Positions 22,081 through 33,133 of a stretch of DNA of 64,000 nucleotides are shown piece after piece. The notes under the pieces were generated by a model, which searched no databases, was not told the DNA's origin, and was given only the letters and a program-made list of their open reading frames with translations. Where the stretch lies: contig NW_020290070.1 of NCBI RefSeq assembly GCF_003144195.1, forward strand, positions 4,237 through 68,236, given 5' to 3'. Numbering within the stretch: the first letter of the stretch is position 1; each line of letters opens with the position of its first letter. The position numbers were made by a program, and so were the translations under genes. The DNA comes from Ceraceosorus guamensis. Its lineage: Eukaryota > Basidiomycota > Exobasidiomycetes > Ceraceosorales > Ceraceosoraceae.

Positions 22081-23774
22081 TCACAAGTTGACGTCGGGAT
22101 AGCTGAACCTGGGAAAGACGCTGGTCATGCTAGGAGCGAGCGCAGAGGCTTGAGGTGGAGGAGTCAAATGCAGCTCGTCCCTCAACACGCTCCAAATGGT
22201 AGCAGCGGATTGTCTGGGATCTCGAAGGAGCTGATTGAGATTGGGCAGAGTTTCGGTCTGCGACAAGACTGCTTCCATCTCGTCTGACTCCGTGTGCTGA
22301 GAGGAGGGCAGACCTTCGGGGGTAAAGGAGTGGTGCGTGCGCAAACCTGTTGCTGGGAGCGTTGACATGTGCGCGAGCAGGTCTCTGGCAGGGATGAAGA
22401 GTCAAGTCAGAGTCGGATTAGCTTCTTCGTGCTGCATGCAGTAGGCAGAACTCACAAGGTCATACCGAGAGTCAGGCCCCAAAGGCGCAATTCGGGCCTC
22501 TGCCCTGCATCGCCTTCTCCTACGTCTCCCTTTTCCTTGCGACTCTCTGCCAGGTCCTTGTCAAATGCCGAATCTTCCTCTTCGCCCTCGGCAGTGGCTA
22601 CGGGCTTATTGGGGAGCAGTATGCATCTGAAATCCATCTTTCCCACCAACGCTCGCAAGGCCCATCTGACGGCGGGGCTCTTGGGCGCCAATCTGGAAGC
22701 TATATCCACGCTCGTCAGGCCCCACTTGGGTTTGGGAGTGTAAAGCAGGTCCAGAGATATCCAATGAGCGCTGGCCACTTCCGTCTCCTGCAATTCGGGC
22801 AGGGGGCTAAAAGGACTCGTCTGCAAAAAGACGTAGGGACTGAGTACCATCAATAATCTTTTGCCCAGACTCGTTGTGATTTCCCTATCGTCCAATTGTC
22901 CGATGCTCAGAAATTCCGACTCGGCCAAGTCCAGGCCTACCTCTTCCCAAGTCTCCCTCATGGCAGTGTACAGCCCATTCTCGTCCCCTTCCTCCCTTCT
23001 ACCTCCAGGAAAGGCGACGTGCGCCGACCATTTGTCACCTTGACGAGCGCTGCGCTTGATGTAGAGCAGCTCGGGCGTGCCGCGTTTCACCCAGCTCAGA
23101 TCGAAGAAGGTGTTGAGCGTTTGAGGTACATTTGGAGCGGTGCCTGTGCTCTTGGACTCAGCTGCTCCTGCGTCTGTGCTGGATGCTGAAAGCCTTTGCG
23201 ATGCCGATGCCGATGCTGATGCGGAGGTGGAAGCGGCGTTGCGGTGAGACCTAGCACCTTCTGTCACATTCGCACTACCTGCAGTGATTCTGCTCGAGTC
23301 GACATCACTTCCTACATCGGTGAAGCTCGATGCGCCCAAACCAGCATCCGAGGGCAAAGCAGAAGCTGCAGTCTGGCTCAAAGTAGTGGATTGGTCGGGT
23401 AACAAGCTGCTTGTGAAGCTCTCTCCCAGCTGAGAGCTTTGTGCCATCGCATCCAAGTCGACTTGAGATGGTTGCAATCGCGATGCTGATTCCGACTTTT
23501 CTTCACTCGAGGCAGGTCGAGCGGAATCGATGCCCGATGCGCCTTCCAGCAACATTCTAGCCCCCTCGCTTCCAGGCAAAGGTAATCCGTCCGCATCGTA
23601 CTCTTCGCTCAAACGCTGCTCATCCTCCGCACACGGTCTGACGCGCAAAAGCAGCGCTACAGAAGCTCTTCGCGGCTGAGTAGGCGGAGATGCGATGGTA
23701 CGGGCTGTCGTCGTGCTTATGCGAGACAGGGCGTGAGCTAGACGAGGTAGCAGCGGAGAGAGTGGGGAGGCCAT
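22081..23774 (-). CDS. Nudix hydrolase, probable CoA diphosphatase (Pcd1/NUDT7-8-like)
   Basis: Two exons (23774-22456, 22384-22081) give 540 residues. The Nudix box is at about residues 257-281: GGRREEGDENG followed by AMRETWEEVGLDL, with the metal-binding REtwEEvG core intact. The sequence upstream (LLYIKRSARQGDKWSAHVAF) and downstream (LSPYVFL) fits the CoA pyrophosphatase branch, whose members cleave CoA or oxidised CoA to 3',5'-ADP and phosphopantetheine in peroxisomes or mitochondria. The first 35 residues are Ser/Thr/Arg/Ala-rich and could be a mitochondrial presequence. Unlike yeast Pcd1 (about 340 residues), a low-complexity insert of about 170 Ser/Ala-rich residues (about 50-220) separates the N-terminus from the Nudix core. 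No C-terminal SKL-type peroxisomal signal is seen (it ends DVNL). Substrate is inferred. Confidence 0.8.
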
Positions 23775-24686
23775 GATTGGGAAAGGATGAGTGATGGGTG
23801 ACGTTTAGGCGGGGACGTCGATAGGGACCTGAGGGCGCAGAGACGCGAGTCCACTTGCAAGCGGCAAGGAGAACTGGAGCAAGCGGCAAGAGAGACTCGA
23901 GAGTAAGGTAGACTCTAGAATGCTGCTGATAGGCGGGCGGGCCAAGAGAAGAGGAGGAGTGGAGAGCAGGCGTGTGATCGGCAGACGATCGGGATCGGAA
24001 GAAGAGCTCGCGCTGTCGTCCCCAGAAACTCGGAAGTGAGTTGCGAGTCGTGAGTGCAAGCGAAGACGCGCACCTACGCAGCATGCCGAGGCCAGCAGGG
24101 GCCCGCCGCGCTTTCTCGGAAAGACTCTGACTGACTCATGAGGACTCAGGACTTCCACCCATGCACGGACTTGACTCACGACTCGTCATTTGCCGCGCTG
24201 TGCGTGCGTGCCCTATTCGTTCCTTCCTCTCCAAGGCACCCCTCCCAATATGAACATGCAATCACGAAGCTCGAATTGCAGCAGCGGCGCATCGACCTGA
24301 TAGCTGTTCGTTACTTTGCTCGTTTGTTGATCGACCTACTTTATACCGGCAAAATCATGTGGGAGAGCAAGCGCCCCGAGTTCCCGACTTGAGCAGGTCA
24401 AAGATATCGGTCGAGATTCGAGAAGCTGTTCAATGGGATCACGTGTTTCACGCGGCATTACCGAAGCGTTCCACCATGATGACGATGCAGGGCGACCGCA
24501 TAATCTGAATTTGAATCGTGAATTGAAATCGTAAATTCTTGAGCGCTTGAATCATGAGTGACTTTGCCACTCCTCCAGCACCTGACCACAACATGGCAAG
24601 CTGATCCTTCGCTGGATTCTGGTCACTCGCGTCTCCTCACACCTGGATTGCCCAGCACAAGCTCGAGAGAGCGCATACAGCAGACC
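23775..24686. promoter_or_regulatory. Divergent intergenic region Nudix / DUF1992
   Basis: 912-base divergent spacer. It contains a cluster of TGACTCA/CGACTCG-like motifs at 24172-24188 and a GAATCGTGAATT element near 24513-24524. No coding sequence other than chance open frames. Confidence 0.45.
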
Positions 24687-26768
24687 ATGCGAAGCATCTG
24701 TGCGGTATGTGGCGGCGCGAGGCCTTTGGCTATCATTGCACGGCATGCCTTCTCGTCACTCACACCGGGTGCTCATCCGGTCAAGAGTGCTCTGCTACCT
24801 CGCAAGCGGCTCAGACTCGCATTTGCTGATCGTGATGCAAGTCGAGAGTCCCACTTCCACACGTCGAGGTCCTTTAGCAACTCTGCCGTTTGCCGGGCCA
24901 AAGGCGAACACAGAGACGACAGTCAACTGGTTGCCGACGAGCCACTGACCGGATCAGCCAAGCTGCTTGCAGATGCTCTGGCGGAAGAGGCATCCTTGGG
25001 AGGTCACGCAAGCGAGGAATCTAGAAGAGATGCAGAGAAAAAGGCTCGTCTCATCGCTGGTCAAGGCGAAGTGTGGACGGGCGATGAGCGGGTAGAAGCG
25101 ACGATTGAACGAATGTTGCAGGACAAGTACAAGCCTTTGAGGATGCGTGCACCTCAGAGCGGTTACAATTCCCAACATCCAGGGGACGTCAAGATGGGCA
25201 GCATACAACAACCAGACATGAGTGGTCGAATCAAGACCGCACCTAGTATGACGTCGACGGGCAGTGTTGGAACTCATGTGGTCCCGCAGAGCACTTCAAG
25301 TCGAATCTCTGCACTCCTGGATCTTCCACCACCGGACGCCGAAGGTCGCAGACTACCAAAGACTCCAGAAGGCCAACCATGGCTCGCAAGTTTCATCAAC
25401 CCCGCGCATATCGGCGGTAAGAGTAGAGACGAGTCTGGAGGGAGCATTTATAGAGCAAAGTACATTTCTGTCATTCCCAACAAGAGCAAGAAAACGGCCG
25501 GTATACCCTGGGATGACCCGAGGGCGATGAGCAGACTGAGGGAGGGAAGAAGGAAAGCGGAGAGACAAGGTAGAATGCTGCGTGCCAAGGAAAACACTCT
25601 TGATTACAGATTGGGCCTTAGACGAGGCTCGGACGGAAGAGTGCTAGATGTAGACGAAGCACACCCCGAAGAGCTGGAGAAGAGTGAACTTCGTACCTCT
25701 GGCGCACCTCTTTCAGAAAGCGACGCGGCGAACTGGGACTTGACCGACGTGACCGACAGAAGAAGTCAGGAGGAGAAAGATTCTGAACTCGTATTCACTT
25801 CTGGCGGAGGAGGTATTGGTGGCATCATAGAGGAACGCATCAAAGAAAGCATGAGAAACGGGAATTTCAAAACGAACTCTTTGCGCGGTAAGCCTTTGAG
25901 CCGGACAGAGGAGGAGAGCAATCCGTACCTTTCTCGCGAAGAGGTGAGTTGCCCTCGTGTCGCAATAGCGATGATGCTCTGTGATTCTCATCTCACCCAC
26001 CTGGCATTCGTGCAGCGCTTGATGAATCGCCTCGTGAAGCGACAAGGCGCAGCGCCACCCTTCGTGGAGCTGAACAGCGACCTGGAATCCACGCATCAGA
26101 ATTTTCGCATGAGGTTGCAAGATTCGTGGGTTCGTCGCGCCAGTAGGATCATTCTCGCCGAAGGCAAGTTGGAGCGGGTGATCGGAGAAGCGACTGTGCA
26201 GAGTATTCCCCACGCTCCCAAGACGTCTGGATCTGCGGAGAGCGGTGATTTTGGAACAGCATACACACAGCTTTTGCAGCTCGTCTCGAGCTACCGAGAC
26301 GTGGCGTGGCAAGCCACGGAGCGAGGCTATCACGAAGCTTGCGTTGCCGATATAAACAGGTCTATTCGGCGATACAATGGCGTAGCGCCATTTCACGCGC
26401 GCAGAGCTCTAGTCGATGTGGATTCGGAGCTGCAAAGATGCTTCGAGGCCAGCATCGAAGAGATTGCGGTCAGTCTGATAGAGGGCTTGCGCAAGAGCGG
26501 CAAACTTTCTCCCGAACTGTTGAGCAGCTTGCCTGTCCGTCTCACCGCGCCTTCGAGCCGAAGATCGGGCCGCCTTGGACTTGATCCACATTTACCGAAA
26601 AAGGAACCCGGCACTGGACTTCCTGATCCGGCCTTTGCTACGCTCGATACCACCTTCAGGTCTTTTGGCGAAGAAGCCCGACAAGGACGTTTCCAGCGGC
26701 AAGGCCTCGGCCTGGCTCTGCTCTTGAGACGCACTGTCGAACGTGCCAGACACTTGTTCGGCGCATGA
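24687..26768 (+). CDS. DNAJC28-type protein with DUF1992 domain, probably mitochondrial
   Basis: Two exons (24687-25943, 26016-26768) give 669 residues. The DUF1992 region spans the intron: IIEERIKESMRNGNF, then GKPLSRTEEESNPYLSREE joined to RLMNRLVKRQGAAPPFVEL (about residues 385-440), a near-textbook match to this domain (I-x-E-R-I-x-E-A-M-R-x-G-x-F... K-x-x-G-x-x-P-P-W). In DNAJC28 proteins it follows a J domain; no HPD motif is present here, so the J domain is absent, as in many fungal versions. The N-terminus is Arg/Ser/Ala-rich and amphipathic with few acidic residues, consistent with mitochondrial import. The residues after the DUF1992 domain contain a helical, charged region. Function of the family in fungi is not established. 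The intron removal is strongly supported by the domain. Confidence 0.85.
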   Translation: MRSICAVCGGARPLAIIARHAFSSLTPGAHPVKSALLPRKRLRLAFADRDASRESHFHTSRSFSNSAVCRAKGEHRDDSQLVADEPLTGSAKLLADALAEEASLGGHASEESRRDAEKKARLIAGQGEVWTGDERVEATIERMLQDKYKPLRMRAPQSGYNSQHPGDVKMGSIQQPDMSGRIKTAPSMTSTGSVGTHVVPQSTSSRISALLDLPPPDAEGRRLPKTPEGQPWLASFINPAHIGGKSRDESGGSIYRAKYISVIPNKSKKTAGIPWDDPRAMSRLREGRRKAERQGRMLRAKENTLDYRLGLRRGSDGRVLDVDEAHPEELEKSELRTSGAPLSESDAANWDLTDVTDRRSQEEKDSELVFTSGGGGIGGIIEERIKESMRNGNFKTNSLRGKPLSRTEEESNPYLSREEVSCPRVAIAMMLCDSHLTHLAFVQRLMNRLVKRQGAAPPFVELNSDLESTHQNFRMRLQDSWVRRASRIILAEGKLERVIGEATVQSIPHAPKTSGSAESGDFGTAYTQLLQLVSSYRDVAWQATERGYHEACVADINRSIRRYNGVAPFHARRALVDVDSELQRCFEASIEEIAVSLIEGLRKSGKLSPELLSSLPVRLTAPSSRRSGRLGLDPHLPKKEPGTGLPDPAFATLDTTFRSFGEEARQGRFQRQGLGLALLLRRTVERARHLFGA

Positions 26769-27084
26769 TCCGCAGCCCTTACCCCCAGCTTTGCCTCTGT
26801 GCGAATACATGCACTCTTCCTCCCGCACATTCGCGGCGATAGACTCTTGTTTTGCGCACGTCTTTGCACGCCCTCGCATCTTAAAGCAATTCCCTATTAA
26901 AAAGGAGCAAAAATGCAGTCTCAAAAGTACAAAAATCTTGCAACGTGGCAGCAGCTCAAGAGTTTACGGCGGCACAAGGGGGGGGGGGGGGGGAACGTCT
27001 TCAAATGGCAAAAGCGAGGTTGAGTCGAAGGGGTCGGACGCGGTACATCAAGATCCTTGGCCGTCGTGTTCTGCCGCGCCGCAG
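26769..27084. other. Convergent spacer with G16 run
   Basis: Spacer between two gene ends, holding the G homopolymer at 26978-26993. No gene. Confidence 0.6.
26978..26993 (+). repeat. Homopolymer G run (16 G)
   Basis: Sixteen uninterrupted G in the 3' flank between two convergent genes. Could form a G-quadruplex on this strand; length may be affected by sequencing or assembly. Confidence 0.9.
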
Positions 27085-30000
27085 TCAATCGACATAGTCG
27101 ACGCTGAACCCCTCGGGCAACTCATACCCGCGACTAGCTCGTCGAGGTTGGCGCTGAATCGGAGCGTCGCGCCCATACGTCTGCTGATGGATCGGAGAGG
27201 ATCCAGGACGAGTATTGTAAGGGTGCATCGTTCGCGCAACAGGATTGGCGGATCCCATGCCGCGCGACGGAGTCGGCAGAGAATACTGACGAGATCCTTG
27301 CATTTGCGGAGGACCTTCATACCCACGAGCGCCGCCTTGTATCGTATCACGACGAGAGCGGGCAGGCTCGACAATGTATGGCTGGTTAAAATGCGATGCT
27401 TGGGGATGGTACGGCCGTGATGCAGAGCTTGGTGCAGGACCTTGGAAACGAGGTGGCCCAGGTAGATGATAGGTCCTGGATTGTTCAGCTGGATCGATTG
27501 AATGTCTTCTTTCTCTAGACGATCCATATCCGTCTCGGACATACGAGGGCCGTTGTTGCATTGTCTGACCTCTCTGCTCGTACTCTGCAGACTCGATAGA
27601 ATGTCTTCTCGCGCGTCTCTGAGCAAGTATTGTCTCCTGCATTTGTTGTCTCATCCATTGTTCCTCTTCCATGTGGCGCATTGCTTGGTCGGAGCTGTGT
27701 TGCGCGCGGAAAGGCTGGGGGCCGCCGGTCATGAAGCGACTGCCCGGCATGCCCGGAGCGTTGGGATAAGGTTGAGGAACGACCTGTCGAGGAGCTGGCG
27801 GACGAGGTCGCTGGTACGCGTAAGGGTTGATGGTCTGGCCTGGCTGTAAGCCGCTTGCAAGATCTCGCGAATTTTGAGCAGGACCGGCGGCCAGCTGCGA
27901 GGCTCCAATGCCAGCTCGATTAGACTCTTTCTCTTTCCGTGCCTCGGCAGGGATGACGGGCGACTTTGCAGCAGTCGCAGCGGCAGTAAAGGCATCTGCG
28001 TCCTCTCCGACGTCGACACCAAGTTGCGAAGGCGCGGGCAGGGGCGTGTAAGGCGCAGGCTGTCTGGTCTTGGTGCCAAACCATGTCCGCTTCGATACGG
28101 ATGCTGGCTGAATGGCCGCAATCTGACTCGGTCCAACCTTGGGCGCAGCAGTGAGATGCTGTAGCCCCTTTGTGGCCGGGCTCTGCGATTTGATTCGCTC
28201 AGCCTGAGCTTTGGCGCGCGCAGCATTCTCAGCATTCCTAGCAGCTCGCTCGAATCTTTCCTTCTCTGCACGCCACGTTTCAAACGCCTCAACTCTCTCA
28301 GCATCTGCGCGCGCAACCGCAGCCTGTTCTTCCGCTCGCTGGCGTTGAGCCTGTGAAAGTGCCCCATTCGTCACGGTGCCCTTTGTTCCGGGCTTGGCGG
28401 GCAGACCGAGGTACTCTCGCTCTTTCTCTTCCATACTTTTGTGCTTCGGCACAGAGTCAGACCTGCTTCTGGGCGCACCAGAGGTGCTTGACCGAGCATC
28501 TGGCCTCGCGATATCCTGGAACGTCAGTCGACGTTCACGACCCGAAGCGGAAGTGGTCGTAGAAGCAGGCGCAGCTCTCTGACTAGACACTGGCTCCTGC
28601 ACGTTCGCAGGCTCGGACAGGCCTTTGGGTGACAGCGCTGTCGGCAAGATCAAGCTGATCTTTTTGCCCTTTGGACCTGTAGCCGTTTGGGAAGAAGCCA
28701 CGCCTGCTGAGGGTCCGCTTTGCGTGGTCTTGCCAGAGCTGACCGAAGGAGCACGATGAGGTGCCGCAAGAGGAGGCGGTTGAGAGGACCTTGCTCTAGG
28801 AGAGTGGTTCTCGGCCTTTCGAGCAGAATGACTTGGGTCGAAGAATCCAACATTCTGGCTGCCACCGGACTCATAAGATCTTCCCGCGACGATCTGCGGA
28901 CTCGCAGACGCGACGTGTCTAGAATCCGCTGGTAGCGACGCAAGCGCATGTACGCTTGTCCTGGAAGAAGCCAGAGCGACACCTCGCTGAGACTGGCATG
29001 CCACGGTGCTTGAATCCACCTTGCTGCCCGATGCCGATATCGCTCTATTGTCTCCCAACGCTATTTCCGTCTGAACGGGGCTGGACGAAAAGATGGAGTT
29101 CGGCGGGGCGACAAAGGAGGTGCTGGAGCCCGTTGAGATGCGCTTTTGAGCTGGCACAGTGCTGGTCGACGGGGCACTATACTGCTGGGCTGATGCGCGG
29201 ACAGGCCTCGGAGCTACCACTGGAGTCTCGGACGGAGCCGGTTGCACGTGAGGTCCAGCATTTGGAGCCGAAGCATATCCGTGCTTCGCCCTTTGCGAAC
29301 TGAAGTCTTGAGGTCTCAGCACAGCGTCTAGGCTAGCTGACGGCGACTGTATCATCTGTTGCGGTTGCGGTTGCGGGTGTGCCCTGGGTGTTTGTAGATC
29401 CGCTTGGACGGGCTTGTGTCTGGATTGGTCTGTTCGAAGTCCTTTTGCCTGCGACGCGAGCTCGAACGGCTTCTCAGGCTCCCTCGAGCGATGAGCTCTT
29501 ATCATAGACTTGCTCTCCCGCGTGAGTCCGCTGGTATGACTAACAGGGAGTCCGGTTGACTTGTGTGTGCCACCAGAGCTGATTTGGACAGGTGGACGAG
29601 TCGCGGCTCTAGCTGCGTACCTGTCTGTGGCAGGGTCGCTGAAAAGCGTGCCGCGCGGTACTCCAGCAGCCGAGGATGCCGCTGGGGACGGTGGCCTGTC
29701 TCTAGCGGTGTAATCCTTAGGCTGAAATTTTGAAGGCGATGTCTCGCTGGAGATCGGCGTCAGCACTGGCGCGTCCGCAGCTGCGCCGTTGGCTGCGTGC
29801 CCATCAACACTGGCGGCGTGCGACTGCACACCTACCCCATCTTTCAAGACTGGCAGACTGTCAGCACGCCCTACCGCATCTGGTAACAGACGAGGTGACA
29901 CGTCGCTATCCGCATGGGTCGCCTCCGTACGAGCTGCCGTTGTGCGCATGCTTGATACTCTCGAAAAGGCGTTGGGCATTCCCAAAACTTCCTTATCGAT

Positions 30001-32104
30001 GCGACCAGTGGAGACCGTCTGCAAGATCGGCGGTCGCGTTTCGGCCGTAGTCTGTCTAGGAGTGGCTGGTCCGACCAACTCCCTAGTCGCATTGACAGGA
30101 CTATGCTCGCTCGTACCTTCTGGCGATTGATGCGTGGCAATGAAGCGATCCAACGGCGAATCCGCATCACGCAGTGCCGAAATCTCTGCCGACTCGTTGG
30201 ACGAGGAAGACCATTTCTTGCTCACAGCTGGACGATCATCGTGATCGCTGGAGCGAACGTCTCCCAATACTCCGTCGGGTTGCGGGTGGACAGCTTCAGC
30301 GGTCTCAGAGCCGGACAGTCGAGCCACGACGCCTCTCCACCATGCCCCTATGCTGCCGCTGCCTTGCCTTCGAGATCGAGCTTCCTTCGCGTCTCGCACC
30401 TTCTCGTCGAGCTCTTCCTCCTGCTCAATATCGTCCAGAGCAGTCAACTTGTACCGTCGTTGGTCAGGCCGGAAGGTCTTGCGTTCACGCGCAAATAACG
30501 GTGGCGGCGTGTCATCGTAACGCAGCGACGGTAGGGTCGGCAAGGCAGGCTTGGCGATATGAGACATCAAGCCTCTGGATTCTCTGCGAATATTTTCGTC
30601 TTGATCTCCATCAAACGCGTCCTCCTCTTCGTTGTCGTCGAGGTTCCCCGCGTCTTCAGCCTCCGGGTCGTAGAGAGGGTCGAGAGCGCGGTTGCCTTTG
30701 GGTCTGCCCAGCGATGGGTCGTGCTCGCCTGGAGCTGGTGCCGAGGAGGGACCTTTACGCATCTTTGAGCGTGGATCTTGCTCTGCCGCCTTTTTCTCGG
30801 ACTCGAGAACCGAGCCATCGGCTGTGTCCTCCACATCCACATCTCCAGACCCCTCATCCGGTGCGCCTCCGTCTTTGAAGAAGCTCTTGCTCGCTGCTTT
30901 GGCCCTTTGCCTCTCCCGATCGAGCTCGGCCCACCGATCTCTGCCCATTGCCTTCTCCAAGTGGTCGTACTTTTGCCTGCGAACTTCGTCGACATAGGTA
31001 AAGTCGCGTCCTCTAGATCTGGCGAGGACGTACCTCGAAGAGTCTTTCATGCCGTACCACCAATCCCTGAAATCGATAACATCCTTGAATGCCGCCCATC
31101 TCTTGGTCCTCCGCGTGCGATCTGCAGGCCGATAGATCTTGTGAGTGAAGGCTACCAGATGAACAAAGCCGAAGATGAACATTTCGAACGTTTCAAGGAG
31201 TGCATTGATGCCTACTTGCACCTCCTCTACCGTCATGTACTCTGTCTCTTTGATGACGTTGAAGTAAGCGAGGATGGAGAGGAAGGTGGATTGCCAGAAG
31301 ACGAGAAAAACGATGGTCTTGACCGACAAGAACTTGAGGACTGGCGAGTAAGGTTTCAGCTCTTTCTGGACCGGAAGGTAGAACTGCACCACGCAGTACA
31401 TGGCCACGGTGACGGATATACTGATGATCAGCGAGATGTAGATGTGTCCGAATTTGGGACTCCAGGAGGCCAAGCAGTAGTATCCAAAGTACTCGAGGGC
31501 GACTGCTGCGAGCGTGCAGACTGGCCGGACGATGGCATACTGCAAGATGGAGATCTTCATCAACCATAGGAAGTGCAATCCTGAGGGTCGATACTTCCAC
31601 CATCCCAACGGGAAGAACCACTTCTTGAGCTTAACATTGCGGAAGACTTCGTCTTGCTCCACCGGCGTGTCTCCAATATACTGCAGCAAGAGGTAGAAGA
31701 AGGAAGTGATCACTACGCTCTCGTAGCAATCGCGTACCGTTTCGTAGTAGATCGCCTGCGTTGCGATGCAGAGGTGTCAGCCGCATCGCCAAGAAGCACG
31801 TCGCGCTGACAAAGCGACTCACATGATTGTAGTAAAAGTAGGAGAGCCAAGAGACAATTGCATAGATTGGCACCATGAGTAGCATCCTCACAATGTGTCT
31901 TTGCTGTTGCGGGCAGGTGTAGAACACCAAGTGCCTGTCCACCAAATACACTGTGCAGGATGTAGCCACAAGGGCAAAAAACCCGCTGATGATCCATCCT
32001 ACTTGGTGAGCCTTGAAGTTTAATTGTCCATCCTGGTAGAAGGGCACAGGGTCTACCGGCTTGTAGACCACAGGGCAGCCCGTGGATGTGACGTTGTGGG
32101 ACAT
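27085..32104 (-). CDS. TMEM184/Ost-alpha (DUF300)-type membrane protein with very long disordered tail
   Basis: Two exons (32104-31823, 31755-27085) give about 1650 residues. The first 300 residues form the multi-span domain: HQVGWIISGFFALVATSC, RMLLMVPIYAIVSWLSYFYY, then across the intron IYYETVRDCYESVVITSFFY and LLLQYIGD, which are the most conserved blocks of the family (organic solute transporter alpha / TMEM184; plant LAZ1, yeast Hfl1 relatives). Hfl1 works at the vacuole with Atg8. Further helices include LQYAIVRPVCTLAAVAL and FLVFWQSTFLSILAYF. After about residue 310 the protein is low complexity for more than 1300 residues, rich in Ser, Pro, Ala, Gln and Arg, with a predicted coiled coil of Arg/Ala/Glu (near 28190-28350). 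ATG 32104 is preferred; the frame is open further upstream but has no earlier ATG. Transport activity is not shown. Confidence 0.85.
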
Positions 32105-33133
32105 CGCGTCCTGCAAGCCTCTACCGCGCTTGATACCCCACTTCAGAAGATATTGGAGGGCTTCGCTGCGGACCTGAGCATCCGCGTTGGAGGACTGATC
32201 TTGAAACACTTTTAGCTGTAGAAGTGTTTAAGGTAGTTGGGTATGATTTGGTTCGTGTCTCGTTCGTTAAGTTTCGTGCGTTGCGTTAAGTCGTGCTTCG
32301 TATATAGATGGTTTGAGTAAATATCGTCAGCGTATCATGATGATCAAAATGTTGGAGCGTGCTCTTCAGGCAAGCGCCTGAGGCGGGGGAAGCGGAGGTG
32401 ATGGTGATGCTGAAGCCTGCTTAGGCTTTGGGCCAGAGACGAAGGCAAAACGCAGCTGGGTCCGTCGGCGGATCGAAGCTGACTGTGTGCGTGCACCCTG
32501 CTGAGAGCGGCCCGATGAATGTGCTTCAAATCAACCAGCGCGCTCTTGTAATCATCGACTACAATCCTTGGCAAGGCCGCCTGAAGCCTTGCAGAAAATC
32601 GCGCAGACCGCCAAGATTTGGTCTAGCGCACGTCGCGTCAGGGGCTTCCCTGATGCTGATATGTCGGCGCGTTGCGTGCGTGCGCACGATTTGGGACTCT
32701 GAGCAAGGATCACGTGATTGTCGTGAGGCGGGAAGCTTCACACAGCCTCATCATGCAACATGCAAGCACCTAACTGAATTCACGAGTCGTGATCCTTGAT
32801 TATGCACATGCTTCGTTCGGGGACGTTGAATGGCTACCGGTACGCTGTCCACGGGTCGTAGGTGCTCTCAGCTACGGCACCACTCGTGACTCACGATTCC
32901 AACTCATCTTGATTTGTGATCACGATGGCATGCGGAAGAGCAAAATGCAGTGATAGACGGCATCCTACTTCTGTCCATACAAAGCTGATGCGCATACACA
33001 AGCTGTCCAGCATCTGACTCACGACGGTCCGTCCGCCCTTCCCCTCCTTTTTCTCTGCTTCTGGCTACAGCGCGAAACGGATCAATCGCAGCATTGAAGC
33101 CGAGCACATCCACCCAGCGGCTCCAGAACAATT
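32105..33133. promoter_or_regulatory. Divergent intergenic region TMEM184-like / DUF3605
   Basis: 1.03 kb spacer with no supported gene. It contains two motif sites close together, CACGAGTCGTGATC near 32781-32794 and ACTCGTGACTCACGATT near 32884-32900. A short open frame at 32344-32574 on the minus strand has no motif. Confidence 0.45.

Noticed and set aside
29000-31600. Long plus-strand frames opposite the TMEM184-like gene (for example 30778-31569)
   Set aside because: Shadows of the minus-strand coding frame; the minus strand carries the conserved transmembrane blocks.
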